Source: Chitinimonas sp036961565
GTDB taxonomy: Bacteria; Pseudomonadota; Gammaproteobacteria; Burkholderiales; Chitinimonadaceae
Direction: 5' to 3'
Assembly (NCBI RefSeq): GCF_036961565.1
Contig: NZ_JBAMDD010000006.1
Coordinates: 217,571-281,570 of the forward strand
DNA length: 64,000 nt
Shown here: positions 1-10,295 of the stretch, one piece after another
Position numbering within the stretch: the first letter of the stretch is position 1
How the letters are laid out: each line of letters opens with the position of its first letter
Made by a program: the position numbers and the translations under genes
Notes under the pieces: generated by a model
What the model was told of the DNA's origin: nothing
The model's input: only the letters and a program-made list of their open reading frames with translations
Databases searched by the model: none

Positions 1-279
1 GGCCGTACCCTGGGCGTAGGCGCGGGGCAGATGAGCCGGGTGGACTCCACCCGCATTGCCGCCATCAAGGCCCAGCATGCCCAACTGGCGCTGAAGGGTT
101 CGGTCTGCGCTTCCGATGCCTTCTTCCCCTTCCGCGACGGCGTGGATGTGATTGCCGAGAACGGTGTCAGTGCCATCGTCCAGCCCGGCGGCTCCATGCG
201 TGACGAGGAAGTGATCGCAGCAGCCGACGAGCACGGCATCGCCATGGTCGTCACCGGCATACGGCATTTCCGCCATTGA
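1..279 (+). CDS. purH: Bifunctional AICAR transformylase/IMP cyclohydrolase, C-terminal end (partial)
   Basis: This is the last 92 residues of PurH, cut by the left edge; the frame is open from base 1. PurH catalyses the final two steps of purine synthesis, formylation of AICAR and ring closure to IMP, in the cytoplasm. Recognition rests on the conserved AICAR-transformylase C-terminus: GAGQMSRVDS, then KGSVCASDAFFPF, a VQPGGSMRDEE segment and the end GIRHFRH. purD follows 110 bp downstream on the same strand, the usual purH-purD pairing. A perfect 12-bp inverted repeat sits between the two genes. Confidence 0.95.
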   Translation, partial: GRTLGVGAGQMSRVDSTRIAAIKAQHAQLALKGSVCASDAFFPFRDGVDVIAENGVSAIVQPGGSMRDEEVIAAADEHGIAMVVTGIRHFRH

Positions 280-289
280 TATGGCGGCT

Positions 290-321
290 GCGGCCGGTGT
301 TTCATATGTAACACCGGCCGC
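290..321. other. Perfect 12-bp inverted repeat between purH and purD
   Basis: Arms 290-301 and 310-321 are exact reverse complements around an 8-nt loop. There is no T-run after either arm, so this is not a canonical intrinsic terminator. In the purH-purD transcript it would form a strong RNA hairpin, which could stabilise, process or attenuate the message. It could also be a protein site. Confidence 0.6.
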
Positions 322-389
322 GGTGAGCAGTCAGGCCTGTCCGCTGCCCGTAGTGGACAACCCTCACTCCTTACCCCTATGAGGCAAGC

Positions 390-1676
390 ATGAACGTACT
401 CGTCATCGGCTCCGGCGGCCGCGAACACGCCCTGGCCTGGAAAATTGCCCAGTCTTCCCGCGTCAGCAAGGTCTTCGTTGCACCCGGCAACCCCGGTACC
501 GCCCGCGAAGCCGGCCTCACCAATGTGGCTATCACCAGCATTCCCGAACTGGTGGCCTTTGCCCAAAGCGAGAACGTGGGCTTGACCGTGGTCGGCCCCG
601 AGGCCCCCCTGGCCGCCGGCGTAGTCGATGCCTTCCGTGAAGCCGGCCTGAAGATATTCGGCCCCACCCGCGCCGCCGCGCAGCTGGAAAGCTCCAAGGA
701 TTTCGCCAAGGCCTTCATGATTCGCCACGGCATTCCCACTGCCCAATACCGCACTTTTGCCGACGCCACCGAGGCCCACGCCTATGTAGAGGGCCGTGGC
801 GCCCCCATCGTCATCAAGGCTGATGGCCTGGCCGCTGGCAAGGGCGTGATCGTGGCCATGACCTTGGCCGAGGCCCACGCCGCCATAGACAGCATGCTGC
901 TGGACAACAAGATGGGCGATGCAGGCGCCCGGGTGGTGATAGAGGATTTCCTCAAGGGCGAAGAGGCCAGCTTTATCGTGATGGTGGATGGCCGCAATGT
1001 GCTGGCCCTGGCCAGCTCGCAGGACCACAAGCGCCTGAAAGAAAATGACGAAGGCCCCAATACCGGCGGCATGGGGGCCTATTCACCTGCCCCGGTGGTC
1101 ACACCTGAAGTCCACGCCCGCGCCATGCGCGAAGTGATACTGCCCACCGTGGCCGGCATGGCCCGCGACGGCATACCATACACCGGCTTTCTTTACGCCG
1201 GCCTGATGGTGGATGACGACGGCGCCGTCAGCGTGGTGGAGTTCAACTGCCGCATGGGCGACCCGGAAACCCAGCCCATCATGGCACGCCTCAAGACCGA
1301 CTTTGTCATGCTGCTGGAACACGCCGTCAACCAGACGCTGGACCAGACCGAGGCCGAGTGGGATCGCCGCGTCGCGCTGGGCGTGGTACTGGCTGCCGGC
1401 GGCTATCCCGACGCCCCGCGCAAGGGCGATGTGATACACGGCCTGCCCGACACCCAGGCCGAAGACGTGCTGGTATTCCATGCCGGCACAGCGCAGCAGG
1501 GCGAGAAGATCGTCACCAACGGTGGCCGCGTACTGTGCGTCACCGCCTTGGGCGATAGCGTGAAGATGGCACAAAAGGGCGCCTATGAGGTCATAGACCG
1601 CATACACTTTGAAGGTATGCAGTGCCGCCGCGATATCGGTCACCGGGCTATAGCCCGCAAGCCGGCCGGTAGCTGA
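390..1676 (+). CDS. purD: Phosphoribosylamine-glycine ligase
   Basis: PurD joins phosphoribosylamine and glycine using ATP to form GAR, the second step of purine synthesis, in the cytoplasm. The 428-residue length fits the family. The N-terminal domain starts with the typical nucleotide-binding segment VLVIGSGGREHALAWK. The ATP-grasp core is visible as VIKADGLAAGKGV and GPNTGGMGAYSPAP, and VVEFNCRMGDPETQ carries metal/ATP-binding residues near the end of the grasp domain. The ATG at 390 starts directly at the conserved N-terminus. It lies downstream of purH and is probably co-transcribed. Confidence 0.96.
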   Translation: MNVLVIGSGGREHALAWKIAQSSRVSKVFVAPGNPGTAREAGLTNVAITSIPELVAFAQSENVGLTVVGPEAPLAAGVVDAFREAGLKIFGPTRAAAQLESSKDFAKAFMIRHGIPTAQYRTFADATEAHAYVEGRGAPIVIKADGLAAGKGVIVAMTLAEAHAAIDSMLLDNKMGDAGARVVIEDFLKGEEASFIVMVDGRNVLALASSQDHKRLKENDEGPNTGGMGAYSPAPVVTPEVHARAMREVILPTVAGMARDGIPYTGFLYAGLMVDDDGAVSVVEFNCRMGDPETQPIMARLKTDFVMLLEHAVNQTLDQTEAEWDRRVALGVVLAAGGYPDAPRKGDVIHGLPDTQAEDVLVFHAGTAQQGEKIVTNGGRVLCVTALGDSVKMAQKGAYEVIDRIHFEGMQCRRDIGHRAIARKPAGS

Positions 1677-1706
1677 CGCGCTTTCTCATTCATCGTTAGG
1701 CAGGCC

Positions 1707-2138
1707 ATGGCAAGTGATCAGAGCTGGTTTTCCCGTCTCCTCAGTGCCTTCTCCTCGCTGTTTAGCAGCGGCGCGGCCAAGGAGTCCGGCGCGCGCTCGC
1801 CTGTCCAGACCACCGCCCAGGCCCGCCGCATGGCGGGCCATTGGCCGGTCTGGATAGAGCTGGGCAAAACCACCCGCGAACAGCACCCGCCGCGCGATGA
1901 CTCGGCCCTGACCCTGCGCTTTTCTGCCACCGATGGTCCTTTGCTGAAATCCATGGGCATCAATACCCGTGATTTCAACGGCAGCTATGTACCGGACAAG
2001 AACGCAGGCCTGGTACAGATACCGGAGCGCTTGGTGCAGGAATTGATGCGCAAAACCGACAGTTCGGTCTTTGTCGAAGCCTTTCTGGATGGCGAATCAC
2101 TGGGCGCCCGCAAGTTCACCATCCCGCTCCGATTCTGA
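1707..2138 (+). CDS. Conserved-looking hypothetical protein, 143 aa
   Basis: I do not recognise a family. The N-terminus is rich in Ser, Phe and Ala (about residues 5-25) and could be amphipathic. The rest is a soluble alpha/beta-looking domain with no Cys cluster or obvious catalytic motif. It starts 30 bp after purD on the same strand and a clear intrinsic terminator follows, so it probably ends the purH-purD transcript. Codon usage is like its neighbours, which supports a real gene. Confidence 0.7.
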   Translation: MASDQSWFSRLLSAFSSLFSSGAAKESGARSPVQTTAQARRMAGHWPVWIELGKTTREQHPPRDDSALTLRFSATDGPLLKSMGINTRDFNGSYVPDKNAGLVQIPERLVQELMRKTDSSVFVEAFLDGESLGARKFTIPLRF

Positions 2139-2179
2139 CCGACCACCGCCTCCAGCCTAGCTTGGCAGCAACACCCCAG

Positions 2180-2205
2180 GCCCGCTCGTCCGAGCGGGCT
2201 TTCCA
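2180..2205 (+). terminator. Intrinsic terminator after the purD transcript
   Basis: A 9-bp GC stem (gcccgctcg/cgagcgggc) with a 2-nt loop is followed by a short T-rich tail. It lies about 40 bp after the 143-aa gene and before the binding-protein gene. Confidence 0.8.
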
Positions 2206-2317
2206 TTACCGTATTCTTATCTACGCTTTCCCTAATAGGCAGTGCACAGGCCCTGCAATATGGTCGCGCCCACAATGACATTGGCACGATCGCCCATGTC
2301 CAATACGGAGCAAATCT

Positions 2318-3121
2318 ATGAAAATCAAACTGTTGCTGGCTGCCCTGCTGGGACTGAGCATGCTGACACCCGCTGTGGCGGATGATCTGGACGACATCAA
2401 GAAACGCGGCACCCTGGTGGTCGGCGTGAAGGATTCCACCCCCCCTTTTGGTGTGCTGAACACCAAGACCCAGACCATCTCCGGCTATGACGTGGACTTC
2501 GCTGCGGCCATCGCCAAGAAGCTCGGCGTCAACCTGATCGTCAAGGGCGTGGAATCGGCCCAACGCGTACCCAAGCTGCAGAACAAGGAAGTGGACCTGA
2601 TCATCGCCACGATGACCAAGAACGCCGAGCGCGAAAAGCAGGTGGACTTCAGCTATGGCTATTTCATCACCGGCCAGAAGTTCGTGGTGCGCAAGGGCAA
2701 GGTCAACTCGATTGAAGACCTGACCAGCGCCACCATCGGCACCGTCACCGGTTCGACCTCGGCCAAGCAACTGGCCCGTGAAATGCCCGGCGCCAATATG
2801 GTGCTGTTCGGCGACTACGACGAAGCCTTCGTCGCCCTGGGCAAGGGCCAGCTCGATGCGGTCAGCACCGACGAGCCCATCCTGGCCGGCCTCTTGAACA
2901 AGATGCCCAACAAGGCCCAGTACGAGATACCCAATGTCACCATCTCGCTGGAAGTCTATGGCATCGCCGTGCGCAAGGGTGAAAAGCGCCTGCTGGAAGA
3001 GGTCAACAAGACCATCGTCGCCATGGAGCAGTCGGGTGAAGCCGCCAAGATCTTTGATCGCTGGTTCGGCCCCAACTCCAACGCCCCCCTGATGCGCCTG
3101 TTCAAGATCAACGCCAAGTAA
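2318..3121 (+). CDS. Periplasmic amino-acid-binding protein (SBP family 3)
   Basis: This is a soluble substrate-binding component of a polar amino-acid ABC transporter. The first 21 residues form a Sec signal peptide (MKIK, hydrophobic core, cleavage near AVA-DD). The mature part opens with the family pattern KRGTLVVGVKDSTPPFG and continues with GYDVDFAAAIAKKLG and the VDLIIATMTKNAER segment typical of SBP_bac_3 (PF00497). Length (267 aa) is normal. No permease or ATPase gene is adjacent, so its partners must be elsewhere. A GGAG ribosome site precedes the ATG, and a strong terminator follows, making it monocistronic. The ligand is not deducible. Confidence 0.9.
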   Translation: MKIKLLLAALLGLSMLTPAVADDLDDIKKRGTLVVGVKDSTPPFGVLNTKTQTISGYDVDFAAAIAKKLGVNLIVKGVESAQRVPKLQNKEVDLIIATMTKNAEREKQVDFSYGYFITGQKFVVRKGKVNSIEDLTSATIGTVTGSTSAKQLAREMPGANMVLFGDYDEAFVALGKGQLDAVSTDEPILAGLLNKMPNKAQYEIPNVTISLEVYGIAVRKGEKRLLEEVNKTIVAMEQSGEAAKIFDRWFGPNSNAPLMRLFKINAK

Positions 3122-3143
3122 ACGCCTGATCACAGCGCACCTG

Positions 3144-3168
3144 AAAGCCCGGTCTGACCGGGCTTTTT
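3144..3168 (+). terminator. Intrinsic terminator after the binding-protein gene
   Basis: An AAAGCCCGGTC/GACCGGGCTTT hairpin is followed by a T run, 23 bp after the stop codon. The symmetric A/T flanks could also allow function on the other strand. Confidence 0.88.
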
Positions 3169-3350
3169 GCTGCCTGCCGGGGATACCTGTATGCGCGGCG
3201 CCGCCCGGCCGGGGTCGCACTGATACACGCCATGCCAGCGGCGCATCCTCCGTCGACTTGCAGGCCAAGTATTTGCCGCAAAAGCCTTTCTGGCTCGCAA
3301 GGGCCCGCCTAGGGTAAAATTCAGACCCTTTCCCGTCCCGCCTCCCTCGC

Positions 3351-4604
3351 ATGTCCCTGTTTGCCCTCGGCCTCAATCATGAGACTGCGCCCATTGCGGT
3401 GCGGGAGAAGCTCGCCTTCGCCCCAGAGGAACTGGCTGCAGCGGTGGCGGAACTGACAGCGCAGAAGGGCGTGCATGAGGCGGCCATCGTCTCCACCTGC
3501 AATCGCACCGAGCTGTATGCGGCGGCGCACGACGAAGCCACCCTGTTGAACTGGCTGGCTGCCTCGCGCCAGCTGGATGCAGCCAGCATCGCCCCCTATC
3601 TGTACCGCCTGCCCGACCGCGAGGCCGTGCGGCATGTGTTTCGGGTGGCGTCGGGGCTGGATTCCATGGTGCTGGGCGAGACCCAGATACTGGGCCAGCT
3701 CAAGGATGCCGTGCGCGAGGCGCAGGAGGCAGGTGGCCTGGGCTCATCGCTCAACGGCCTGTTCCAGAAAGCCTTTTCGGTCGCCAAGGCCGTCCGCAGC
3801 GAAACCGGCATAGGTGCCAATTCGGTGTCCATGGCCGCTGCCGGGGTCAAGCTGGCCGAGCGCCTGTTCCCCGATATCGCCGACCTGAATGTGCTGTTCA
3901 TCGGCGCGGGCGAAATGATAGAACTGTGCGCCACCCATTTCGCTGCCCGCAAGCCACGCCGGCTGTCGGTAGCCAACCGTACGCTGGAGCGGGGCCAGGC
4001 GCTGGCCAGCCAGTTCGGTGGCGATGCCTTCGCCCTAGCCGAGCTACCGGAGCGTCTGCCGCAGTACGACATCGTGGTCACCAGCACGGCCAGCCAGTTG
4101 CCCATCATCGGCCTGGGCGCGGTTGAGCGGGCCATCAAGGCACGCAAGCACCGCCCGGTATTCATGGTGGACCTGGCCGTACCGCGTGACGTGGAACCCG
4201 AGGTGGGTGCCCTACCCGACGTCTACCTCTACACCGTCGATGATCTGTCGGAAGTAGTACGACAGGGTAGGGCGGAGCGGCAGCATGCCGTGGTGGAAGC
4301 CGATGGCATCGTCGAGCGCAGCGCCGATGAGTTCATGCAGTGGCTGGACAATCGCGCCCTTGTGCCTACCATACGGGCGCTCAAGGACCAGGCCGAACGG
4401 CTACGCCGGCATGAGCTGGAGCGTGCCGCCAAGCTGCTGGCCAAGGGCGAAGACCCTGCCGCCGTGCTGGAATCGCTGTCGCTGTCGCTCAGCAACAAGC
4501 TGCTGCACGCGCCGCTGGCCGCGCTCAACCAGGCCGACGCCAGCCAGCATGGCGAGCTGATCGATGCCGTACGCCGGCTCTACCACCTGCACGAGGGGAA
4601 CTGA
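3351..4604 (+). CDS. hemA: Glutamyl-tRNA reductase
   Basis: HemA reduces glutamyl-tRNA(Glu) to glutamate-1-semialdehyde with NADPH, the first committed step of C5-pathway haem synthesis. The 417-aa product begins with the family signature LFALGLNHETAPIAVREK. The catalytic cysteine is in VSTCNRTELY (about residue 50). The glutamate-recognition helix segment SGLDSMVLGETQILGQ is present, and the NADPH site is seen as VLFIGAGEM. A C-terminal helical dimerisation region follows. The start is fixed by the conserved N-terminus. An acetyltransferase gene follows after 2 bp and then prfA, a hemA-prfA neighbourhood common in proteobacteria. Confidence 0.97.
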   Translation: MSLFALGLNHETAPIAVREKLAFAPEELAAAVAELTAQKGVHEAAIVSTCNRTELYAAAHDEATLLNWLAASRQLDAASIAPYLYRLPDREAVRHVFRVASGLDSMVLGETQILGQLKDAVREAQEAGGLGSSLNGLFQKAFSVAKAVRSETGIGANSVSMAAAGVKLAERLFPDIADLNVLFIGAGEMIELCATHFAARKPRRLSVANRTLERGQALASQFGGDAFALAELPERLPQYDIVVTSTASQLPIIGLGAVERAIKARKHRPVFMVDLAVPRDVEPEVGALPDVYLYTVDDLSEVVRQGRAERQHAVVEADGIVERSADEFMQWLDNRALVPTIRALKDQAERLRRHELERAAKLLAKGEDPAAVLESLSLSLSNKLLHAPLAALNQADASQHGELIDAVRRLYHLHEGN

Positions 4605-4606
4605 GC

Positions 4607-5046
4607 ATGTCCTTCCCCCTGGTGCTCGGCGAATACCAGATCGATACCGACCCGGCCCGGCTGGACCTGGCCCAGTGCCACGCCTATATCGCCAGCACCT
4701 ACTGGGCCAAGGATATCCCCCTGGCCACCTTCCGCCGCTCGGTGGCGGGCGCGCTGTGTTTTGGCGTCTATCACCACGAGCAGCAGGTAGGCTTTGCCAG
4801 GGTGATCAGCGACTACGCCACCATCGCCTACCTGGGCGACGTATTCATCGCCCCTGACCACCGTGGCCAGGGGCTCTCCAAATGGCTGATGGACAGTATC
4901 GTCAGCCACCCCGACCTGCAAGGCCTGCGCCGCTGGATACTGCTGACCGGCGACGCCCACGGCCTTTACCAACAATACGGCTTTACGCCCCTGGCTGCCC
5001 CCGAGCGCTGGATGGAGCGGGCCCACCTGGATATCTACACCTCATC

Positions 5047-5050
<4 letters not shown>
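4607..5050 (+). CDS. GNAT-family N-acetyltransferase
   Basis: A 147-aa single-domain GNAT protein, expected to move an acetyl group from acetyl-CoA to an unidentified amine. The acetyl-CoA-binding motif A is clear: YLGDVFIAPDHRGQGLSKWL carries the R-G-Q-G loop. The preceding strand reads VGFARVISDYATIAYLGD. It begins 2 bp after hemA, and its stop overlaps the prfA start in an ATGA junction, so the three genes look translationally coupled. An obvious guess would be modification of a translation component, but nothing in the sequence fixes the substrate. Confidence 0.88.
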
Positions 5051-6129
<1,079 letters not shown>

Positions 6130-6164
6130 GCGGAACCGGCGGCGACCATGTCAGGAAACATCCG

Positions 6165-8621
6165 ATGAAGCCAGCCGCCCTGTTCCAGTTGTTGTTATGG
6201 CTGTTGCTGGCCCTGCCAGGGCTGGCACAGTCCAGCCCGGCCATACAGTACCGCTGCGCGCCAGGCCTATCCGCCTGGCTGCCACTACCGGCCAATGGCA
6301 AGCTGCACCTGCTGGAGACCGACCACGACTTGCAACGCACCTGCCAGGTCAGGGTCTATCTGCCGGCCAGCAGCCCGGCCCCGCTCTGGCTGACCCTGCG
6401 CGGTATCCCGCAGAGCACCGTCAGCAGCGAACCGGCCGGCCCAAGCCGGCATGTGGCGCCCCAGGTGTGGCGCAGCGCCCGCAGCGCCGCCCTGGCCCTG
6501 CAACCCGGCGACTGGGCCCAGGCCAGGCTGGACATGCACCTGCCCATAGGCAGTACCGTGCAGATCAGCATGGAACCGCCGGCCGATATGCTGGCGCAGG
6601 AATCCCGCAATGCCCAGATACGCAGCGCCCTGCTGACCCTGCTGTTTGCCATGGGCCTGGTCAGCGGCATGTTTGCCTATGCCCTGCGTGACGCCACCAC
6701 CGGCTGGTACACCGGCCTGACGCTGATGCTGGCCCTGCTGTGGAGCTTGCTCAGCGGCCACGCCATCAGCCCCACCGGCCTGGCCATCAGCTATCCGCAA
6801 CTGAGCCAGGCCTTGCTGCTGGGCAGCTATGGCCTGGCCCTGTTTACCGGCCTGCGCTTCAGCCTGGGCTTTACCAACCTGCAGCGCCACGCCCCCCGCC
6901 TGGCCCGCTACCTGCGCGGACTGGGCTGGCTGGTGCTGGGCTACACCCTGATGGGCCTGGTGCCCGCCCTGGCAGCCTGGGTCGTGCATTACTACAACCT
7001 GGTGGCGCTGGTGACCATGCTGGCCATGCTGCTGCCCGGCCTGATCAGCCTGCGGGCCGGCGATTTCCGGGGTGGCGGCTTCTACCTGGCCGGTTGGTCG
7101 CCCATCGTGCTGATCTGGTGTGGCGTGCTGCTGCTGCGTATCGACCTGCTGGCGGGCTACCCAGCCTGGCTGGGACAACTGAGCCATGGCCTGCAGGCCA
7201 TGGGCCTGCTGCCCGACTGGATAGACACAGCCCACGTCCGCCAGGCCGCCTTCCTGCTGCAAGCTGTCATCTTCTCGCTGGCCCTGGCCGACCGCGCCGC
7301 CCGCCTGCGCCACAGCCGCGAGCGGGCCACCATGACGGACCGCACCACCGGCCTCGCCAACCGCAGCAGCTTCCTGCTCGAAGGCGACCAGTTGCTGGCG
7401 CAGGACAACCAGCGCGCCCGCACCCTGGTGCTGTTCGATATCGCCGGCTTTGCCGCCATCAACGAAACCCTGGGCTACGACATCGGTGACCGGGTACTGC
7501 AGGAAACTGCCGAGCGCCTGCGCCGCAAGCTGGGGCCCAACAGCCCCCTGGCCCGGGTGGGCGGCAACCAGTTCGCCACCCTGCTGGACGACGGCGCCAG
7601 CGCCGGCTCGCTGCAGTTGCTGGCCAGCACCCTGACACGCCAGCCGCTGGTGGTAGACGAGCAGCAGGTCGATCTCCGCCTACGGCTGGCAGGGGCGCTG
7701 CACCCTGCCCATGGCAACCATATCGAGCTCTTGATGCGCCGCGCCGAAATTGCCCTGGGCCACGCCAAGCAGGAGAAACTGCACGCCCAGGTCTACCATG
7801 GCGCCCTGGAGCGCGACCTGCGCTTCCAGCTCAGCCTGCTGTCCGCCCTGCGTGCCGCCATAGCGCAGAACCAGTTGCAGCTCTACCTGCAGCCCAAGGT
7901 GGTCAGCCGCACCGGCCTGGTCACCGGCGCCGAAGTGCTGCTGCGCTGGCAGCACCCCACACTGGGCCTGGTATCCCCGCACGACTTCCTGCCCTATGCC
8001 GAGAAAACCGGCCTGATCGTGGAACTGACCCGCTGGGTGCTGGTGGAATCACTCAAGCTGGCCAAGCACTGGCAACTGCAGGGCGAACCCCTGCGGCTAT
8101 CGCTCAACCTTTCGGCCGCCGACCTGGCCGACCCCAGCCTGCCCGCCTATGTGGCCGAGTTCCTGCAGCACAGCAAGGCCAACCCGCACCTGCTGACACT
8201 GGAAATCACCGAAAGCGAAGTGATGCGCGACCCCAAGCTCGCCATCAGCAGCATGCAGGCGCTGCGTACGCTGGGCTTCCAGCTGGCGCTGGACGATTTC
8301 GGCACCGGCAACTCCTCACTGGCCTATCTGCAGGCCATGCCGGTCAGCGAGATCAAGATAGACCGCTCCTTCGTCAGCAACTGCCGCCGCAACCCCCAGG
8401 GCGCCACCCTGATACGCGCCATCGTCGCCCTGTCGCACACCCTGGGCCTGAAGACCATCGTCGAAGGGGTGGAAAACGAAGAAGAATGGCATATGGCCTG
8501 CGACACCGGCTGCGACGAAGTCCAGGGCTACCTGCTGAGCCCACCGCTACCCGTGGCAGCCTTCGAGGAATGGCTGCTGCTGAATCAGCCCTATGTGGTG
8601 CCGGAGCGGCAAACCGCATAG
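6165..8621 (+). CDS. Membrane GGDEF/EAL protein, probable c-di-GMP phosphodiesterase
   Basis: An 818-aa inner-membrane signalling protein. Residues 1-24 form a signal peptide, followed by a periplasmic beta-rich domain to about 145. About seven hydrophobic segments span roughly 150-375, the 7TMR-DISM-like arrangement. A GGDEF domain (about 390-540) begins MTDRTTGLANRSSF, but its signature is degenerate (GGNQF in place of GGDEF), so cyclase activity is unlikely. The EAL domain (about 560-805) keeps the catalytic set: EVLLRW, LNLSAADL, EITESE, DDFGTGNS, KIDRSF, EGVE and QGYLLS. I infer an active c-di-GMP phosphodiesterase with the degenerate GGDEF as a regulatory module. It lies 35 bp after prfA with an AGGA ribosome site. 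No gene is seen in 8622-8857 after it. Confidence 0.9.
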   Translation: MKPAALFQLLLWLLLALPGLAQSSPAIQYRCAPGLSAWLPLPANGKLHLLETDHDLQRTCQVRVYLPASSPAPLWLTLRGIPQSTVSSEPAGPSRHVAPQVWRSARSAALALQPGDWAQARLDMHLPIGSTVQISMEPPADMLAQESRNAQIRSALLTLLFAMGLVSGMFAYALRDATTGWYTGLTLMLALLWSLLSGHAISPTGLAISYPQLSQALLLGSYGLALFTGLRFSLGFTNLQRHAPRLARYLRGLGWLVLGYTLMGLVPALAAWVVHYYNLVALVTMLAMLLPGLISLRAGDFRGGGFYLAGWSPIVLIWCGVLLLRIDLLAGYPAWLGQLSHGLQAMGLLPDWIDTAHVRQAAFLLQAVIFSLALADRAARLRHSRERATMTDRTTGLANRSSFLLEGDQLLAQDNQRARTLVLFDIAGFAAINETLGYDIGDRVLQETAERLRRKLGPNSPLARVGGNQFATLLDDGASAGSLQLLASTLTRQPLVVDEQQVDLRLRLAGALHPAHGNHIELLMRRAEIALGHAKQEKLHAQVYHGALERDLRFQLSLLSALRAAIAQNQLQLYLQPKVVSRTGLVTGAEVLLRWQHPTLGLVSPHDFLPYAEKTGLIVELTRWVLVESLKLAKHWQLQGEPLRLSLNLSAADLADPSLPAYVAEFLQHSKANPHLLTLEITESEVMRDPKLAISSMQALRTLGFQLALDDFGTGNSSLAYLQAMPVSEIKIDRSFVSNCRRNPQGATLIRAIVALSHTLGLKTIVEGVENEEEWHMACDTGCDEVQGYLLSPPLPVAAFEEWLLLNQPYVVPERQTA

Positions 8622-8857
8622 CAGCGTTCGATGGCATTGGACAGACCCGCGTCTCACCCCAGGGGCCGCATCTCCCTGCCAGTGGGATCGAACGCCAGTA
8701 CCGATTCCTGCAATCCCGCCACCTGCGGCCCGACAGGTAGGCCTTGGGCATCGAATAACTTAAGCGCAGGAATGTGGGTGATCATGAGGGGTTGCGAGAA
8801 GTCTGAAGTAACCACACCATGCCCCTTGTGGGCATCTGCTTACCTGTCGAAGAGCGG

Positions 8858-9580
8858 TTAGGCCGCATTGAGTATCCACACGCCATTCGGGTTGTAAAAC
8901 GGATCATCCGTCTCGTGCCTGTCGTCGCGTTCCCATGCTAAACGCCAACGTGGTGCATCGTTGGATAGACTGAACGTATGGCCGGCAGACACTGCCGGTT
9001 TCTCGGCAATCTGCCAGAAATTGAACTGGTTCATGAGGTCCGCTGCCTCGCCCAGGTCAACCGTCGTTGGAACGGCACACTCAGGCAGACCGAAGTGATG
9101 CATTCCGCAGGAGTAATAGTGCTCCTTGCCGCCGATCAATACGACGGCAGAGCAGTAAAGATCAAAGAGCGAGCCATCCAGTAGCTCGAACCACCTGTCC
9201 CATGAATGCGCGATACCCGCAGACTCGACCTTGATCGCATATCCTCCCAAGCGTTTAAGCAGCTTGGTGAACTTGATCAGCCGCGTTCGCCCGGCCTGTA
9301 TGTCGATAGGGAAGGATAGATATACCACCGCTTGGTGCTGCTCAATCTCCGCCAGCGTTGAATGAGAAATCCGGCCCTGAGCAGCGATCTCAAACGCTTT
9401 CCCAATATGGGGATCTGCTGGTGCAAAGTCGACAGACAAGTGATCTTTACCGGCAACGTCCGCCAGAACTCCGCCCACAAACATGAATTGCCCCATCGGT
9501 TCAAGCCTCACAACGCTTTGCAGAAAGTCGCTGCGGTCCTTCCACGGCCCCGGAATGCAGAGTAGTAGTTCTGTGCTCAT
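8858..9580 (-). CDS. Hypothetical protein, DUF4261/immunity-like, 240 aa
   Basis: A soluble 240-aa protein without signal peptide or membrane segment. The second half has a pattern YYSCGMHHFGLPE preceded by KVESAGIAHSWDRWFEL. This reminds me of DUF4261-type proteins, some of which sit in polymorphic-toxin or immunity loci; that resemblance is from memory and weak. Base composition is visibly lower in GC than the flanks, suggesting acquisition. It is isolated, on the opposite strand to the next small gene. Confidence 0.6.
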   Translation of the reverse strand: MSTELLLCIPGPWKDRSDFLQSVVRLEPMGQFMFVGGVLADVAGKDHLSVDFAPADPHIGKAFEIAAQGRISHSTLAEIEQHQAVVYLSFPIDIQAGRTRLIKFTKLLKRLGGYAIKVESAGIAHSWDRWFELLDGSLFDLYCSAVVLIGGKEHYYSCGMHHFGLPECAVPTTVDLGEAADLMNQFNFWQIAEKPAVSAGHTFSLSNDAPRWRLAWERDDRHETDDPFYNPNGVWILNAA

Positions 9581-9694
9581 TGAGTATGCTCTCGTATCGT
9601 TCTGTCAGATCGAACCTGGCAAGAATTACCTATTCCTGGCCATTATAAGTTTGGGACTATCTGCCTACGAGCAATAGATGCTTGAAAGTCGACG

Positions 9695-10090
9695 ATGTAC
9701 CAGCTAGTTATTCAATTCCCACAAGACTTCTTTCCCAGCTTCGATGCGATGGTGGAGTTTGAAGACAAGCTGCATGCCTGCATGCCCAAGACATGCAAAG
9801 TCGATGGTCACGATACGGGTTCCGGCACCATCAACTTTTTTATTTACACCATGTATCCAGAGGCCGCCCACCGCACCTTCCGGAAATATCTCGGAACGCG
9901 AGCAGTCGAGCAGACACTGAGAATTGCGTATCGCGCTACCGACAGTGACGAGTTCATCAACCTGTGGCCCAGGCGAGACCCCAGGCCGTTCAAGTACATG
10001 TACGACGAAGCTGAGAATCCCTTTGCTCGCGGCGCCACGAGGGTGATTCCGAAGCGGAAGGCGCCGACGCCAAAAGCGCAAAAAGCTTGA
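9695..10090 (+). CDS. Hypothetical protein, 131 aa
   Basis: A small soluble protein with a two-part look: an alpha/beta domain opening YQLVIQFPQDFFPSFDAM and a middle GSGTINFFIYT, then a basic Pro/Lys-rich tail (about residues 112-131). I recognise it only as a type of small hypothetical protein found scattered in proteobacteria. GC is lower than in the surroundings. The 205 bp after it, up to the histidine-kinase stop, hold no gene or terminator that I can see. Confidence 0.65.
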   Translation: MYQLVIQFPQDFFPSFDAMVEFEDKLHACMPKTCKVDGHDTGSGTINFFIYTMYPEAAHRTFRKYLGTRAVEQTLRIAYRATDSDEFINLWPRRDPRPFKYMYDEAENPFARGATRVIPKRKAPTPKAQKA

Positions 10091-10295
10091 GGCCCCGCCC
10101 ACAGTGAAGCTGCTGGCGAAATGGTAAGAGGCACCCAAGCCCTAGGACAAGGTTGTCCCGGAGGTGATTGTCGAGAAACAAGCATCGGAAACAGGTGCGC
10201 CGCAATCACGGCAGCCACCGACGCCTGCCGTCAGGCATCATAGCCATGCCCGCGATAGGCAGCCCATACGCGGTAGTAACAGCCTGCCTAACAAC

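Noticed and set aside
1985..3376. A 463-codon open frame on the minus strand
   Set aside because: It lies antisense to the binding-protein gene and has low-complexity, His/Gly-rich composition; a shadow frame of GC-rich DNA.
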